A DNA stretch of 23,123 bases from Bacteroidota bacterium. Its GTDB lineage: Bacteria > Bacteroidota > Bacteroidia > B-17B0 > Aurantibacillaceae. The stretch is from NCBI GenBank assembly GCA_025360565.1, contig JANYBY010000148.1, positions 1 through 23,123 on the forward strand, in the 5' to 3' direction. Numbering within the stretch: the stretch's first letter is position 1; each line of letters starts with the position of its first letter. Made by a program: the position numbers and the translations under genes. Positions 16,368 to 23,123 of the stretch are shown here, one piece after another. Below the pieces are notes generated by a model. That model ran no database searches, was not told where the DNA came from, and saw only the letters and a program-made list of their open reading frames with translations.

Positions 16368-17378
16368 TTAAAATTCGTTCACACCTTGCACCGTTGTATA
16401 TTTCATGGTGTATTTAACGCCCGGGTTAATGTACTTATAGGCGCTGTGGCTCATTAACGCTGCTTCGTGAAATCCGCATAAAATTAATTTTAATTTATTT
16501 TTATAGCTGTTAATGTCGCCAATGGCGTAAATGCCCGCAACGTTGGTGCTATAATCATCTGTATTAACATTGATGGCGGTTTTATCTAAATTCAATCCCC
16601 AGTTTTCTATCGGGCCTAATTTCGGGCTCAATCCAAATAGAGGAATTAAATGTTCTGTTTTTAAAGTTTGTTTCTCTTGTGTTTTGGTATTTACAAGATC
16701 CACACTTTCTAAACTTCCGTTTCCGGTAACAGATAAAATAGTTGTATTGAGCAGCAATTTTATTTTTCCGCTTTCGCTTAATTTCATTACTTTATTCACG
16801 CTATCGGGCGCGCCTCTGAAATTTTCGCTGCGGTGTACCAAAATTAATTCGCTGCAAACATCACTTAAAAAAATGGCCCAATCCAAAGCACTGTCTCCGC
16901 CGCCTGCGATTATCATTTTTTGTCCTCGGTATTTTTCCGGATCCAAGATCATATAATTAACCCCTTTGCCGTTCTCAAATTTTTCTAAACTTTCAATTTC
17001 AGGTTTGCGTGGTTCAAAACATCCCAATCCTCCTGCTATTACTACTGCTTTGGCATGCACTACAGTGCCCATGTTTGTAGTTAAAATAAAATCGCACTCG
17101 GCTTTTTTTTCAAGTGTTTCAACCCTTTCTCCAAAAGTATAGGTAGGCTTAAAAGGTTCGGCTTGCTTTAATAAATTATCCACTAACTCCTGCGCCAAAA
17201 TGGTTGGAAAACCGGGTATATCGTAAATAGGTTTTTTAGGATAAATTTCCGAAAGTTGTCCGCCTGCCTTTGGTAAATAGTCAATTAAATGGCAACGCAT
17301 TTTTAATAATCCGGCTTCAAAAATGGCAAACAATCCAACCGGCCCGGCTCCTATAATTACAATATCTGTGTTGATCAT
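16368..17378 (-). CDS. Ferredoxin/flavodoxin-NADP+ reductase, thioredoxin-reductase-like (type 2 FNR)
   Basis: 336 residues from the ATG at 17378 (a TTG one codon upstream is less likely). A dinucleotide-binding loop GAGPVG (~10-15) binds FAD and a second, GGGDSALD (~159-166), binds NADP. The protein has the thioredoxin-reductase two-domain fold and length, but lacks the redox-active CxxC of thioredoxin reductase; the YumC-type signature GGLGCFEPRKPEIESLEKFE (113-132) takes its place in sequence. The C-terminal AIGDINSYKNKLKLILCGFHEAA is the FAD-binding end of these enzymes. It should transfer electrons between NADPH and ferredoxin or flavodoxin in the cytosol. It stands at the head of a two-gene minus-strand unit with the membrane-anchored unknown. 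The MITE-like element begins 35 bp upstream of its start. Confidence 0.92.
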   Translation of the reverse strand: MINTDIVIIGAGPVGLFAIFEAGLLKMRCHLIDYLPKAGGQLSEIYPKKPIYDIPGFPTILAQELVDNLLKQAEPFKPTYTFGERVETLEKKAECDFILTTNMGTVVHAKAVVIAGGLGCFEPRKPEIESLEKFENGKGVNYMILDPEKYRGQKMIIAGGGDSALDWAIFLSDVCSELILVHRSENFRGAPDSVNKVMKLSESGKIKLLLNTTILSVTGNGSLESVDLVNTKTQEKQTLKTEHLIPLFGLSPKLGPIENWGLNLDKTAINVNTDDYSTNVAGIYAIGDINSYKNKLKLILCGFHEAALMSHSAYKYINPGVKYTMKYTTVQGVNEF

Positions 17379-17413
17379 CAAAAAATTTATTCAAAATTAG
17401 CCTATTTTCATTA

Positions 17414-17573
17414 GAGGCTGTTTAAATTTTATATTTTATTTTTGTTATAGTGTACTTTTGAGCGAAATGAGGCAAATTTTGCAAACGAAGTCGGTGACCT
17501 TCGGTGAAAAATTAACGAAATTACAGCCAAAAAGACGCTTGACAAAATAATTAGATAAATTTTAAACAATCTC
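17414..17573. mobile_element. 160-bp MITE-like element with terminal inverted repeats and TA flanks
   Basis: The left end (GAGGCTGTTTAAATTTTAT) and the reverse complement of the right end (GAGATTGTTTAAAATTTAT) match at 16 of 19 positions. Both ends are bordered by TA (17412-17413 and 17574-17575), consistent with a TA target duplication as left by IS630/Tc1-mariner-type transposases. There is no transposase inside; the interior has a small hairpin (CGAAG/CTTCG, near 17485-17505). It separates the reductase from the T9SS cargo gene. Confidence 0.6.
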
Positions 17574-17648
17574 TATTTGTTAAAACTAAAATTTATTAAG
17601 AAGGTTAAAATAAATTCACTATATTTATCCATTCAAAAAAAAAATAAC

Positions 17649-19565
17649 ATGAAAAAAACACTACTTACGATTTTAAGTTTGGGTTCTTTGGTTACTGCTT
17701 TTGCGCAAGTGCCGAGTCCAAACTGGACAATTACACAAAATGCCGGGATGCCGATCGTTTCTGCGGGCGTAAAATTTCTTGATGCGGTTGATCAAAACAC
17801 AGTTTGGCTTACGGGTTATGATGGAACAAACGCAAGTCTTAATATTAACTATTGGTCGGTTACAACCAATGGCGGTACTACTTATACATCGGGTTTGATC
17901 TGGCAAAGCACGGTTACTCCAAATGTTGGAGATACTAACACGTATCGTTTATCTAACCTTGAAGCTATTGATGGTTGTAATGCTTGGGTTTCTGCTTATG
18001 AAAAAGCGGGAAATAACAAAGGCGCGGTTTTCAAAACCGTTAATGGTGGAGGTTCATGGGTTAATATGAATTCGGCTAGTATGTTTACTAACGTAGCTGC
18101 CTTTACTGATTTTGTTACGTTCTTAACTCCTTCTGTGGGTATTGCTGTAGGCGATCCTGTTGCGGGTGAATATGAAATATGGCGTACTACAGACGGCGGA
18201 ACTACCTGGGCAGCTATTCCGGGTGCTAGTATTGCTAATCCTTTGGCAAGTGAGTTTGCTTTGGTAAATATTTATTGTAAACAAGGTACCAACAACTGGT
18301 GGTTTGGAACTAATAAAAATCGTATTTACCATTCTTCTGATGCAGGTTTAACTTGGACGGTTGCTGCACAAATGACTTCAACTTTAGGAGCCGTTCTAGG
18401 TGTTAACGATATTGCTTTTGTTGATGCTAATAAAGGTTTAGCCGGAGTTTATTTCGGTCCAACCGGAAATGGTACATTAACACTTTGGAACACTGTTGAC
18501 GGAGGTGCTACTTGGGCTCAGATCCCGGTGCTTGACCCTAACCATGGAAAAAATGATTTTTGTAACATCCCGGGCACTTCTATGTACGCTTCAGGCGGCG
18601 CAGGTACCGGAAATTACACTCTTTCTTACAGTTCCGATAATGGTGTAACCTGGAGTAACTGGAATAGTTCAAATATTCAGTATTTATATATGGATTTTGT
18701 TGATCCGCAAACAGGCTGGGTAGGTTCTTTCAGTAATGCAACAGTTGCTACCACAGGTGGAATTTACAAATACAACGGGCCATTGCTTAACAACGCTCCA
18801 TTTGCAAACTTTACTATGTTACAGTGCGGCGCAAGTTGTACTGGAAGTTATACGATCAATAACGAAACAACCGGTAACCCTGCTGCATCATATAGTTGGA
18901 CAGCTCCCGGCGCTTCCCTTTCAAGCCCAACAGCAACCAATCCTGCTATTACATTTACTGCAAGCGGTAACTATACTGTAACATTAACGGCTACAAGTGG
19001 TACTAATATAAGTACCAGTTCTAAAGTTATTCCTGTAGTTGTTTGCGCCGGTGCTAACGCGTTATTTAACGTTAGTGCTGCCAGCTGTAAAAACGCTGCA
19101 ACCACGGTTACAAATAACTCTACCGGAACACCTGCCCCAAACTACACTTGGTCATGTAATCCCGGAGCGCTTATCTCTAATGTAAACGCTGTATCCCCTT
19201 TATTTACATTTACTGTTAACGGTACTTACACAATTACCTTAGTTGCAGTAGGCGGAGGTTCAACCACCACCACCACACACACAACTGTTGTTTCGCAGTG
19301 CGTTGGTATTGCGGAAAACACTTTGTTGAATGATAATTTTGGTGTTTATCCTAACCCAACAAGTGATGTAATTAATATTGATGTAACGAATATTGCATCT
19401 TACAATTACAAGATCACCGATGTTTTAGGTAAAGTAATGCTTAGCGATAACGTTTCGTTTAAAGAAAAAACTACGGTTGATGTTAGTCGCCTCAATAGTG
19501 GAATTTATTTCTTAACCATAGAATGTAACGGACAAAGATCAACAAAGAAAATTATTGTTGAATAA
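17649..19565 (+). CDS. Secreted Asp-box plus PKD-domain protein, T9SS cargo
   Basis: About 638 residues from the ATG at 17649, which gives a clean signal peptide (MKKTLLTILSLGSLVTAFAQ). A TTG-initiated extension to 17577 adds 24 residues and is rejected. The N-terminal ~370 residues form an Asp-box propeller (KTVNGGGSW, RTTDGGTTW, HSSDAGLTW, NTVDGGATW, SSDNGVTW). Two PKD-like Ig domains follow (~383-460 and 468-545), each with the WT/WS core and an NYTVTL or TYTITL strand. The C-terminal ~75 residues (FGVYPNPTSDVINIDVTN to STKKIIVE) are a type A T9SS sorting domain. Paired cysteines in the PKD part suggest disulfides. It is probably a surface or secreted protein; ligand and any enzyme activity are unknown. 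It stands alone with a strong terminator. Confidence 0.93.
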   Translation: MKKTLLTILSLGSLVTAFAQVPSPNWTITQNAGMPIVSAGVKFLDAVDQNTVWLTGYDGTNASLNINYWSVTTNGGTTYTSGLIWQSTVTPNVGDTNTYRLSNLEAIDGCNAWVSAYEKAGNNKGAVFKTVNGGGSWVNMNSASMFTNVAAFTDFVTFLTPSVGIAVGDPVAGEYEIWRTTDGGTTWAAIPGASIANPLASEFALVNIYCKQGTNNWWFGTNKNRIYHSSDAGLTWTVAAQMTSTLGAVLGVNDIAFVDANKGLAGVYFGPTGNGTLTLWNTVDGGATWAQIPVLDPNHGKNDFCNIPGTSMYASGGAGTGNYTLSYSSDNGVTWSNWNSSNIQYLYMDFVDPQTGWVGSFSNATVATTGGIYKYNGPLLNNAPFANFTMLQCGASCTGSYTINNETTGNPAASYSWTAPGASLSSPTATNPAITFTASGNYTVTLTATSGTNISTSSKVIPVVVCAGANALFNVSAASCKNAATTVTNNSTGTPAPNYTWSCNPGALISNVNAVSPLFTFTVNGTYTITLVAVGGGSTTTTTHTTVVSQCVGIAENTLLNDNFGVYPNPTSDVINIDVTNIASYNYKITDVLGKVMLSDNVSFKEKTTVDVSRLNSGIYFLTIECNGQRSTKKIIVE

Positions 19566-19582
19566 TTCTTTTTTTTAAATTT

Positions 19583-19617
19583 AAAAGCCGTTCCAATTAC
19601 TTGGAGCGGCTTTTTTT
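19583..19617 (+). terminator. Rho-independent terminator after the PKD T9SS gene
   Basis: AAAAGCCGTTCCAA pairs with TTGGAGCGGCTTTT around a TTAC loop with one internal mismatch, followed by seven T residues. It begins 18 bp after the stop codon. The stem is nearly symmetrical and could also act in the other direction. Confidence 0.9.
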
Positions 19618-19657
19618 ATTCTGTTAATGAAGCTGTAAGGACTATTTAAATTTCTGT

Positions 19658-19665
19658 TACATTTG
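19658..19665 (+). promoter_or_regulatory. Putative -7 box for fmt
   Basis: TACATTTG matches the TAnnTTTG consensus exactly and lies 26 bp before the first fmt ATG. No good TTTG is seen 19-20 bp upstream, so the call rests on the -7 box alone. The same eight bases form the HU promoter. Confidence 0.4.
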
Positions 19666-19690
19666 TTTTAATACCAACATTGGATTAAAG

Positions 19691-20662
19691 ATGGATAATA
19701 AGGCGATGAATATTGTTTTTATGGGAACTCCCGAATTTGCGGTTGCAAGCCTTGCTATTCTATTAAAGAATAATTTTAATGTGGTAGGCGTAGTTACCGC
19801 GCCGGATAAGCCTGCCGGACGTGGACGTGAAATTCGCGAAAGCGCGGTTAAAAAATTTGCGAGCCAAAATAATTTAAAATTATTGCAGCCCGAAAAATTA
19901 AAGGATGAGGGATTTATTATCGAATTAAAAAACTTAAACGCCGATCTGCAAATTGTGGTTGCTTTTAGAATGTTGCCCGAAATTGTTTGGAACATGCCAA
20001 AAATGGGTACGTATAATCTACACGCTTCTTTATTGCCAAAATTTCGAGGAGCGGCTCCCATTAATTGGGCTATTATAAAGGGAGAAAAAGAAAGCGGGAT
20101 AACCACCTTTAAACTGCAGCATGAGATTGATACAGGCAATATTTTATTCCAAGAAAAAGTAACCATAGATGACAATGATTGTGCCGGCGACCTGCACGAT
20201 AAATTAATGGGCGTTGGCGCGCAATTGATCTTAAAAACAGTAAAAGAAATTGATCTGGAATTTAAAGGCGAAAAAAAATTAAATTTTATTTCGCAAATCA
20301 ATTCGGAAGCAAGCCATGCGCCTAAAATTTTTAAAGAAACCTGTAAAATTAATTGGAACGATTCGGTTGCAAATATTCATGATTTGGTGAGAGGCCTTTC
20401 GCCATACCCCGCTGCCTATTGCGAAATGGGGCATCCCGGCGCTCCCAATCAAATTTTAAAATTATTTAAAACTAAACTCGAAATTTTAGATCACCCATTT
20501 ACTAACGGTTTGCATATTACCGACGGAGCAACTTTTATCAAAATATATTGCAACGGCGGCACGATCGAAATAACCGACTTACAACTGGAAGGAAAAAAAC
20601 GGATGCCGGTATCTGATTTTTTGCGGGGATTTAAATTTAAAGCGGATACAAAATTCCTTTAA
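19691..20662 (+). CDS. fmt: Methionyl-tRNA formyltransferase
   Basis: 323 residues. It formylates the initiator methionyl-tRNA using 10-formyltetrahydrofolate. The N-terminal Rossmann domain begins IVFMGTPEFAVASL; the catalytic triad is Asn109, His111 (in TYNLHASLLPKFRG) and Asp147 (in QHEIDTGNILF), matching Asn106/His108/Asp144 of E. coli. AAPINWAII and the DKPAGRG loop are also conserved. The C-terminal domain contains the family's VRGLSPYPAAY. Two starts are possible: ATG 19691 (MDNKAMNIVF) or ATG 19706 (MNIVFMGTPE); the second agrees better with the usual family N-terminus, and no ribosome-binding site decides between them. Residue numbers here use 19691. No def gene is adjacent. Confidence 0.97.
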   Translation: MDNKAMNIVFMGTPEFAVASLAILLKNNFNVVGVVTAPDKPAGRGREIRESAVKKFASQNNLKLLQPEKLKDEGFIIELKNLNADLQIVVAFRMLPEIVWNMPKMGTYNLHASLLPKFRGAAPINWAIIKGEKESGITTFKLQHEIDTGNILFQEKVTIDDNDCAGDLHDKLMGVGAQLILKTVKEIDLEFKGEKKLNFISQINSEASHAPKIFKETCKINWNDSVANIHDLVRGLSPYPAAYCEMGHPGAPNQILKLFKTKLEILDHPFTNGLHITDGATFIKIYCNGGTIEITDLQLEGKKRMPVSDFLRGFKFKADTKFL

Positions 20663-20910
20663 CCTAGGTTAAATTTTTCGCTAATAATGCCGATGCTAAT
20701 ACTGCTTTTATTCTATTTTTAAATTTCTTTCAATGGTCATCCTATCGGTATTAACCAACGCTATTTGCGAATTGGCCGTTAACCCAACTTTGAATAAGTG
20801 TTGGTATAACATGGCATTGCGGAGGGTAATCACTTAAAACCCACAGTAACTGTATAAACCAGACGCATCTCGGTCTAAAACCCTTTATATGATTGGATAT
20901 TAGCGTTCAT

Positions 20911-20942
20911 TTATTAACAAAACGCCGATTTATCAACAAAAC
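20911..20942. repeat. Pair of 13-bp direct repeats upstream of HU promoter
   Basis: TTATTAACAAAAC (20911-20923) and TTATCAACAAAAC (20930-20942) are spaced 19 bp start to start, close to two helical turns. They end 23 bp before the -33 element of the HU promoter. This arrangement suits an activator-type operator, but no binding protein can be named. Confidence 0.45.
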
Positions 20943-20965
20943 AGAGCCTTTTCGCCCTGAAACAC

Positions 20966-20995
20966 TTGACAAGCTTGGTTTTTGCTCTACATTTG
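20966..20995 (+). promoter_or_regulatory. Bacteroidota-type promoter for the HU gene
   Basis: TTG at 20966-20968 followed, after 19 bp, by TACATTTG (20988-20995), an exact match to TAnnTTTG. The ATG lies 42 bp further on in an A-rich leader without Shine-Dalgarno sequence, as is usual for highly expressed genes in the phylum. Confidence 0.65.
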
Positions 20996-21037
20996 TTTTC
21001 ATAATAAAATAATTGTTTAACCCTAAAAAACAAAAAA

Positions 21038-21319
21038 ATGAACAAAGCAGAATTAATTGACGCTATCGCGGCAGGTTCTAAATTAACAAAAGCTGACGCA
21101 GGTCGCGCTTTAGATGCAACTATCGAATCAATCCACAAAGCCTTAAAAAAAGGTGACCGTATCGGTTTAGTTGGTTTCGGTTCTTTTAACGTAGCAAAAC
21201 GTGCCGCTCGTATTGGCCGTAATCCTCAAACAGGCAAAGAAATTAAAATTGCTGCTAAAAAAGTAGTAAAGTTTAAGGCCGGAGCTGATTTAGCAGGATC
21301 TGTTAACAAAGGAAAATAA
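21038..21319 (+). CDS. HU family DNA-binding protein
   Basis: 93 residues, the usual length for HU/IHF proteins, which bind the DNA minor groove as dimers, bend it and compact the nucleoid. MNKAELIDAIAAGSKLTKAD is the typical helical N-terminus, VGFGSF (45-50) the central beta turn, and RIGRNPQTGKEI (58-69) the beta-arm whose proline (Pro63) intercalates between base pairs. The C-terminus is lysine-rich. The gene has its own promoter and a strong terminator, so it is a single-gene unit. No IHF-specific signature was seen. Codon use looks optimised (uniform GGT, CGT, TTA), suggesting high expression. Confidence 0.96.
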   Translation: MNKAELIDAIAAGSKLTKADAGRALDATIESIHKALKKGDRIGLVGFGSFNVAKRAARIGRNPQTGKEIKIAAKKVVKFKAGADLAGSVNKGK

Positions 21320-21339
21320 TTTGTTACACTTTAACACTG

Positions 21340-21377
21340 AAAAAGAGCTGTCAAATTACTTGACGGCTCTTTTTTTT
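21340..21377 (+). terminator. Rho-independent terminator after the HU gene
   Basis: AAAAAGAGCTGTCAA pairs with TTGACGGCTCTTTTT around ATTAC with one internal mismatch, followed by a run of T residues. It begins 20 bp after the stop codon. The loop and stem tip (CAA-ATTAC-TTG) resemble the terminator at 19583-19617. Confidence 0.92.
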
Positions 21378-21513
21378 GAAAAAAATTTGCATTATTAAAA
21401 AAAAGTTTGTACATTCGTTATGTACTAAATATTCTCCGGTACAAATTTTAAGTTCTATCTAAACAAAAATCCTTTATTTTTATTTAATTACCCTATATTA
21501 AGATAAAATTAAT

Positions 21514-21545
21514 TTTGTATTATTTTAATTTTTTTAGTAATTTAG
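21514..21545 (+). promoter_or_regulatory. Putative promoter for the 3' secreted protein gene
   Basis: TTTG (21514-21517), 20 bp, then TAATTTAG (21538-21545), one mismatch from TAnnTTTG, 43 bp before the ATG. A second weaker candidate lies further upstream (TTTG 21386-21389 and TACATTCG 21410-21417), overlapping the hairpin GTACAT/ATGTAC at 21409-21425. Confidence 0.4.
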
Positions 21546-21588
21546 CAAGCTTGCATTTAATTCAATAATAACATTAAAAACAACCGAT

Positions 21589-23123
21589 ATGAAAAAACAA
21601 TTACTTCTTAGCGCAGCTTTAATTAGTGCAACTTTTGCGTTTTCGCAAACTTCACTTGTTAAACGCCAAAATGTTGCTCCTCTTAATATGGCGGATAAAA
21701 TATCTGAAAAATTTGCTGTTGAGCCTACACAAACTTCAGCGGTTGCAAAACCGGCGGTTACAAAACCTGAAACGCCAATTATTGATCCTGTAATAACGCA
21801 GGAACAGCAAGCCTCAAGCCAGGCATTGCCACCATCCGTTATTAACTGGAAAGTACTTTGCGGAACAGCTAATTGTTATGGTCAAATAGTTTCCAACACA
21901 AGGCCTTTACAATATAATCCTGATCTTAAAGCAATTTCTTACGTTCACCGCGCAAGCGCCACTTATACAGCGTCTCCGGGTGTTATTCCTACTTCTACAA
22001 CCGGAACACAGTTAGTAGAGGTTAGTTTAAATGGCGGTACAAATTGGGATAGCACAGCTATTTGGGCAAACTCAACCAATTGGGGTCGTTACCCTCAAGG
22101 CGCAATTTACAGCGCGATCGGAAATACAAATATAGCCAACGCTTATATTTTTGGCTCAGGGCCCTGCACCAACGCCGGAAGCGTTTGGGGAGGAAGCTGG
22201 TATGCCAGCAAAAAATTAGCCGTTGCCGGATCTACATTATATAATAATGTGCCCGATGCTGCACCAAACGCGCAACAGTTTATTTCAGCTACCGGTACTC
22301 CAATTGCACCCGGCACTACTCAACACGGATGGCCGCGTTATGGCGCCAGCTCTACATCTGACGGGATTGTGCGTTCGTTAGGTTTAATTTCCAACGATTT
22401 AAACAGTCTTGCTTCTGTAAGAGGTTTCGCAGTAGTAAAAGGAAGTTATACAGGTGGCGTTTTTACCTGGAGTTTAGACTCGTTAATTCCAAACACTATC
22501 GTAACCTCAGCTACTGTTAACGTTTTATCGTCTGATGCTCAAATGGCATGGAGCCAGGATGGAAAAACCGGTTATGTTGTTATGATCGGGGCTACTGCCG
22601 GAGCTACCTTGAAAAACAAAGGTTATCAGCCAATCATTTATAAAACGGCTAATTCAGGTGGAAGCTGGGCTCAGATCACCGGCCTCGATTTTAATGCCGT
22701 TTCTTCTTTGTCAATAGTTCCATATCATCTTGCAGCCATTAACACAAATACAGCAGTTGAAGCTCCTTATTTTACTGAATTCGATATTGCTGTTGACTCG
22801 TATAATAAATTACATATTGGCGCTTTGATCATCAGCGAAAATACCGGGCATAACGATTCTTTAAATTATATTTCTCAATTTACCATGTCAATTAACGTTG
22901 GCGATAAATACCTTTGGGGCCATACACCAAGCAACCGTCCTTATTTATATGATTTTATTGGCGACGGAACTTCGGCATGGCAAGTAAAGGTTATTGATTC
23001 ATTGGCTACCGAAGATCCGGGTTCAGCAACAGGTTCGAGCGGTTATGCCGTTAATCCATGGGATAATACAGGACCAAGCAGCGCTAAAATAAATTGCGGC
23101 CCTCGTTTGCAATTAGGCCGTAC
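21589..23123 (+). CDS. Secreted beta-propeller-like protein, 3' end beyond window (probable T9SS cargo)
   Basis: An open frame of 511 codons runs without a stop to the last base. ATG at 21589 gives a signal peptide MKKQLLLSAALISATFAFSQ. Residues ~36-80 are a Pro/Thr/Ala/Gln-rich linker (e.g. KPAVTKPETPIIDPV). The rest is rich in Gly, Ser, Thr, Trp and Asn and has Asp-box-like segments (VSLNGGTNWDSTAIW, KTANSGGSWAQITGLDF, and AWSQDGKTGYVVMIG), so a beta-propeller is likely. The C-terminus, where a T9SS sorting domain would be, is not in the window; T9SS export is inferred from the signal, composition and the two other cargo genes nearby. No enzymatic motif was recognised. A promoter-like site is 43 bp upstream. 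Confidence 0.85.
   Translation, partial: MKKQLLLSAALISATFAFSQTSLVKRQNVAPLNMADKISEKFAVEPTQTSAVAKPAVTKPETPIIDPVITQEQQASSQALPPSVINWKVLCGTANCYGQIVSNTRPLQYNPDLKAISYVHRASATYTASPGVIPTSTTGTQLVEVSLNGGTNWDSTAIWANSTNWGRYPQGAIYSAIGNTNIANAYIFGSGPCTNAGSVWGGSWYASKKLAVAGSTLYNNVPDAAPNAQQFISATGTPIAPGTTQHGWPRYGASSTSDGIVRSLGLISNDLNSLASVRGFAVVKGSYTGGVFTWSLDSLIPNTIVTSATVNVLSSDAQMAWSQDGKTGYVVMIGATAGATLKNKGYQPIIYKTANSGGSWAQITGLDFNAVSSLSIVPYHLAAINTNTAVEAPYFTEFDIAVDSYNKLHIGALIISENTGHNDSLNYISQFTMSINVGDKYLWGHTPSNRPYLYDFIGDGTSAWQVKVIDSLATEDPGSATGSSGYAVNPWDNTGPSSAKINCGPRLQLGR

Larger units (their letters stand above)
20663..21037. other. 375-bp intergenic region before the HU gene
   Basis: No convincing open reading frame or RNA gene is seen in the first 240 bp. 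The second part carries the two direct repeats (20911-20942) and the HU promoter. A minus-strand frame (20914-21138) runs into the HU gene and has no protein-like features. A short direct repeat GCTAATA occurs twice near 20690. Confidence 0.6.

Noticed and set aside
16570..16956. 128-residue plus-strand open frame
   Set aside because: Antisense to the NADP reductase gene, whose cofactor motifs are intact.
16368..17378. Thioredoxin reductase
   Set aside because: The fold matches but the redox-active CxxC pair is missing and FEPRKPEIESLEKFE is typical of the FNR-type branch.
19657..20301. 214-residue minus-strand open frame
   Set aside because: It lies antisense to fmt, which has an intact catalytic triad and family match; the shadow frame has no recognisable features.
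20914..21138. 74-residue minus-strand frame across the HU promoter
   Set aside because: It overlaps the HU start and promoter on the opposite strand and has no conserved features.

Overview
The window looks like chromosome of an AT-rich environmental Bacteroidota. Three predicted secreted proteins follow the T9SS cargo layout (signal peptide, Asp-box or PKD repeats, C-terminal sorting domain; the third runs off the window so its sorting domain is not seen). A two-component-propeller/Y_Y_Y protein is fused to a SpoIIE-type phosphatase, translation starts lack Shine-Dalgarno sequences, and promoter-like sites match the phylum's TAnnTTTG -7 box. The species cannot be named from this sequence.

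Layout. 1-1100: repeat-rich noncoding DNA and one small lipoprotein gene on the minus strand, bracketed by inverted 18-bp repeats. 1099-3753 (minus): large Asp-box T9SS cargo, divergent from kynureninase (3860-5146) and, 22 bp further, the propeller-SpoIIE signalling protein (5169-8495). 8510-10733 (minus): a DUF3108 exported protein and a PlsC-like acyltransferase, divergent from gyrB (10881-12833). 12838-13010: a composite inverted repeat carrying two 18-bp palindromes. 13021-15695 (plus): a DUF1801 protein, a membrane protein that keeps the linker of SpoIIE proteins but has no phosphatase domain, and a MurG-like glycosyltransferase containing a heptanucleotide repeat. 15692-17378 (minus): a membrane-anchored unknown and a ferredoxin/flavodoxin-NADP reductase. 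17414-17573: a 160-bp MITE-like element. 17649-19565: T9SS cargo with PKD domains and a strong terminator. 19691-20662: fmt. 21038-21319: HU protein with promoter, possible operator repeats and terminator. 21589 to the end: a secreted protein gene cut by the window edge.

The genes are mostly single units or short pairs with frequent strand switches. Housekeeping functions (gyrB, fmt, HU, FNR, kynU, acyltransferase) are interleaved with surface/secretion genes. I do not see a defence island, CRISPR array, prophage, IS transposase, rRNA or tRNA. The less usual content is small-scale: several repeat families and the phosphatase-less SpoIIE-type protein, which shares its linker motif with the full-length protein 8 kb upstream. 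No single feature amounts to a clear new system.
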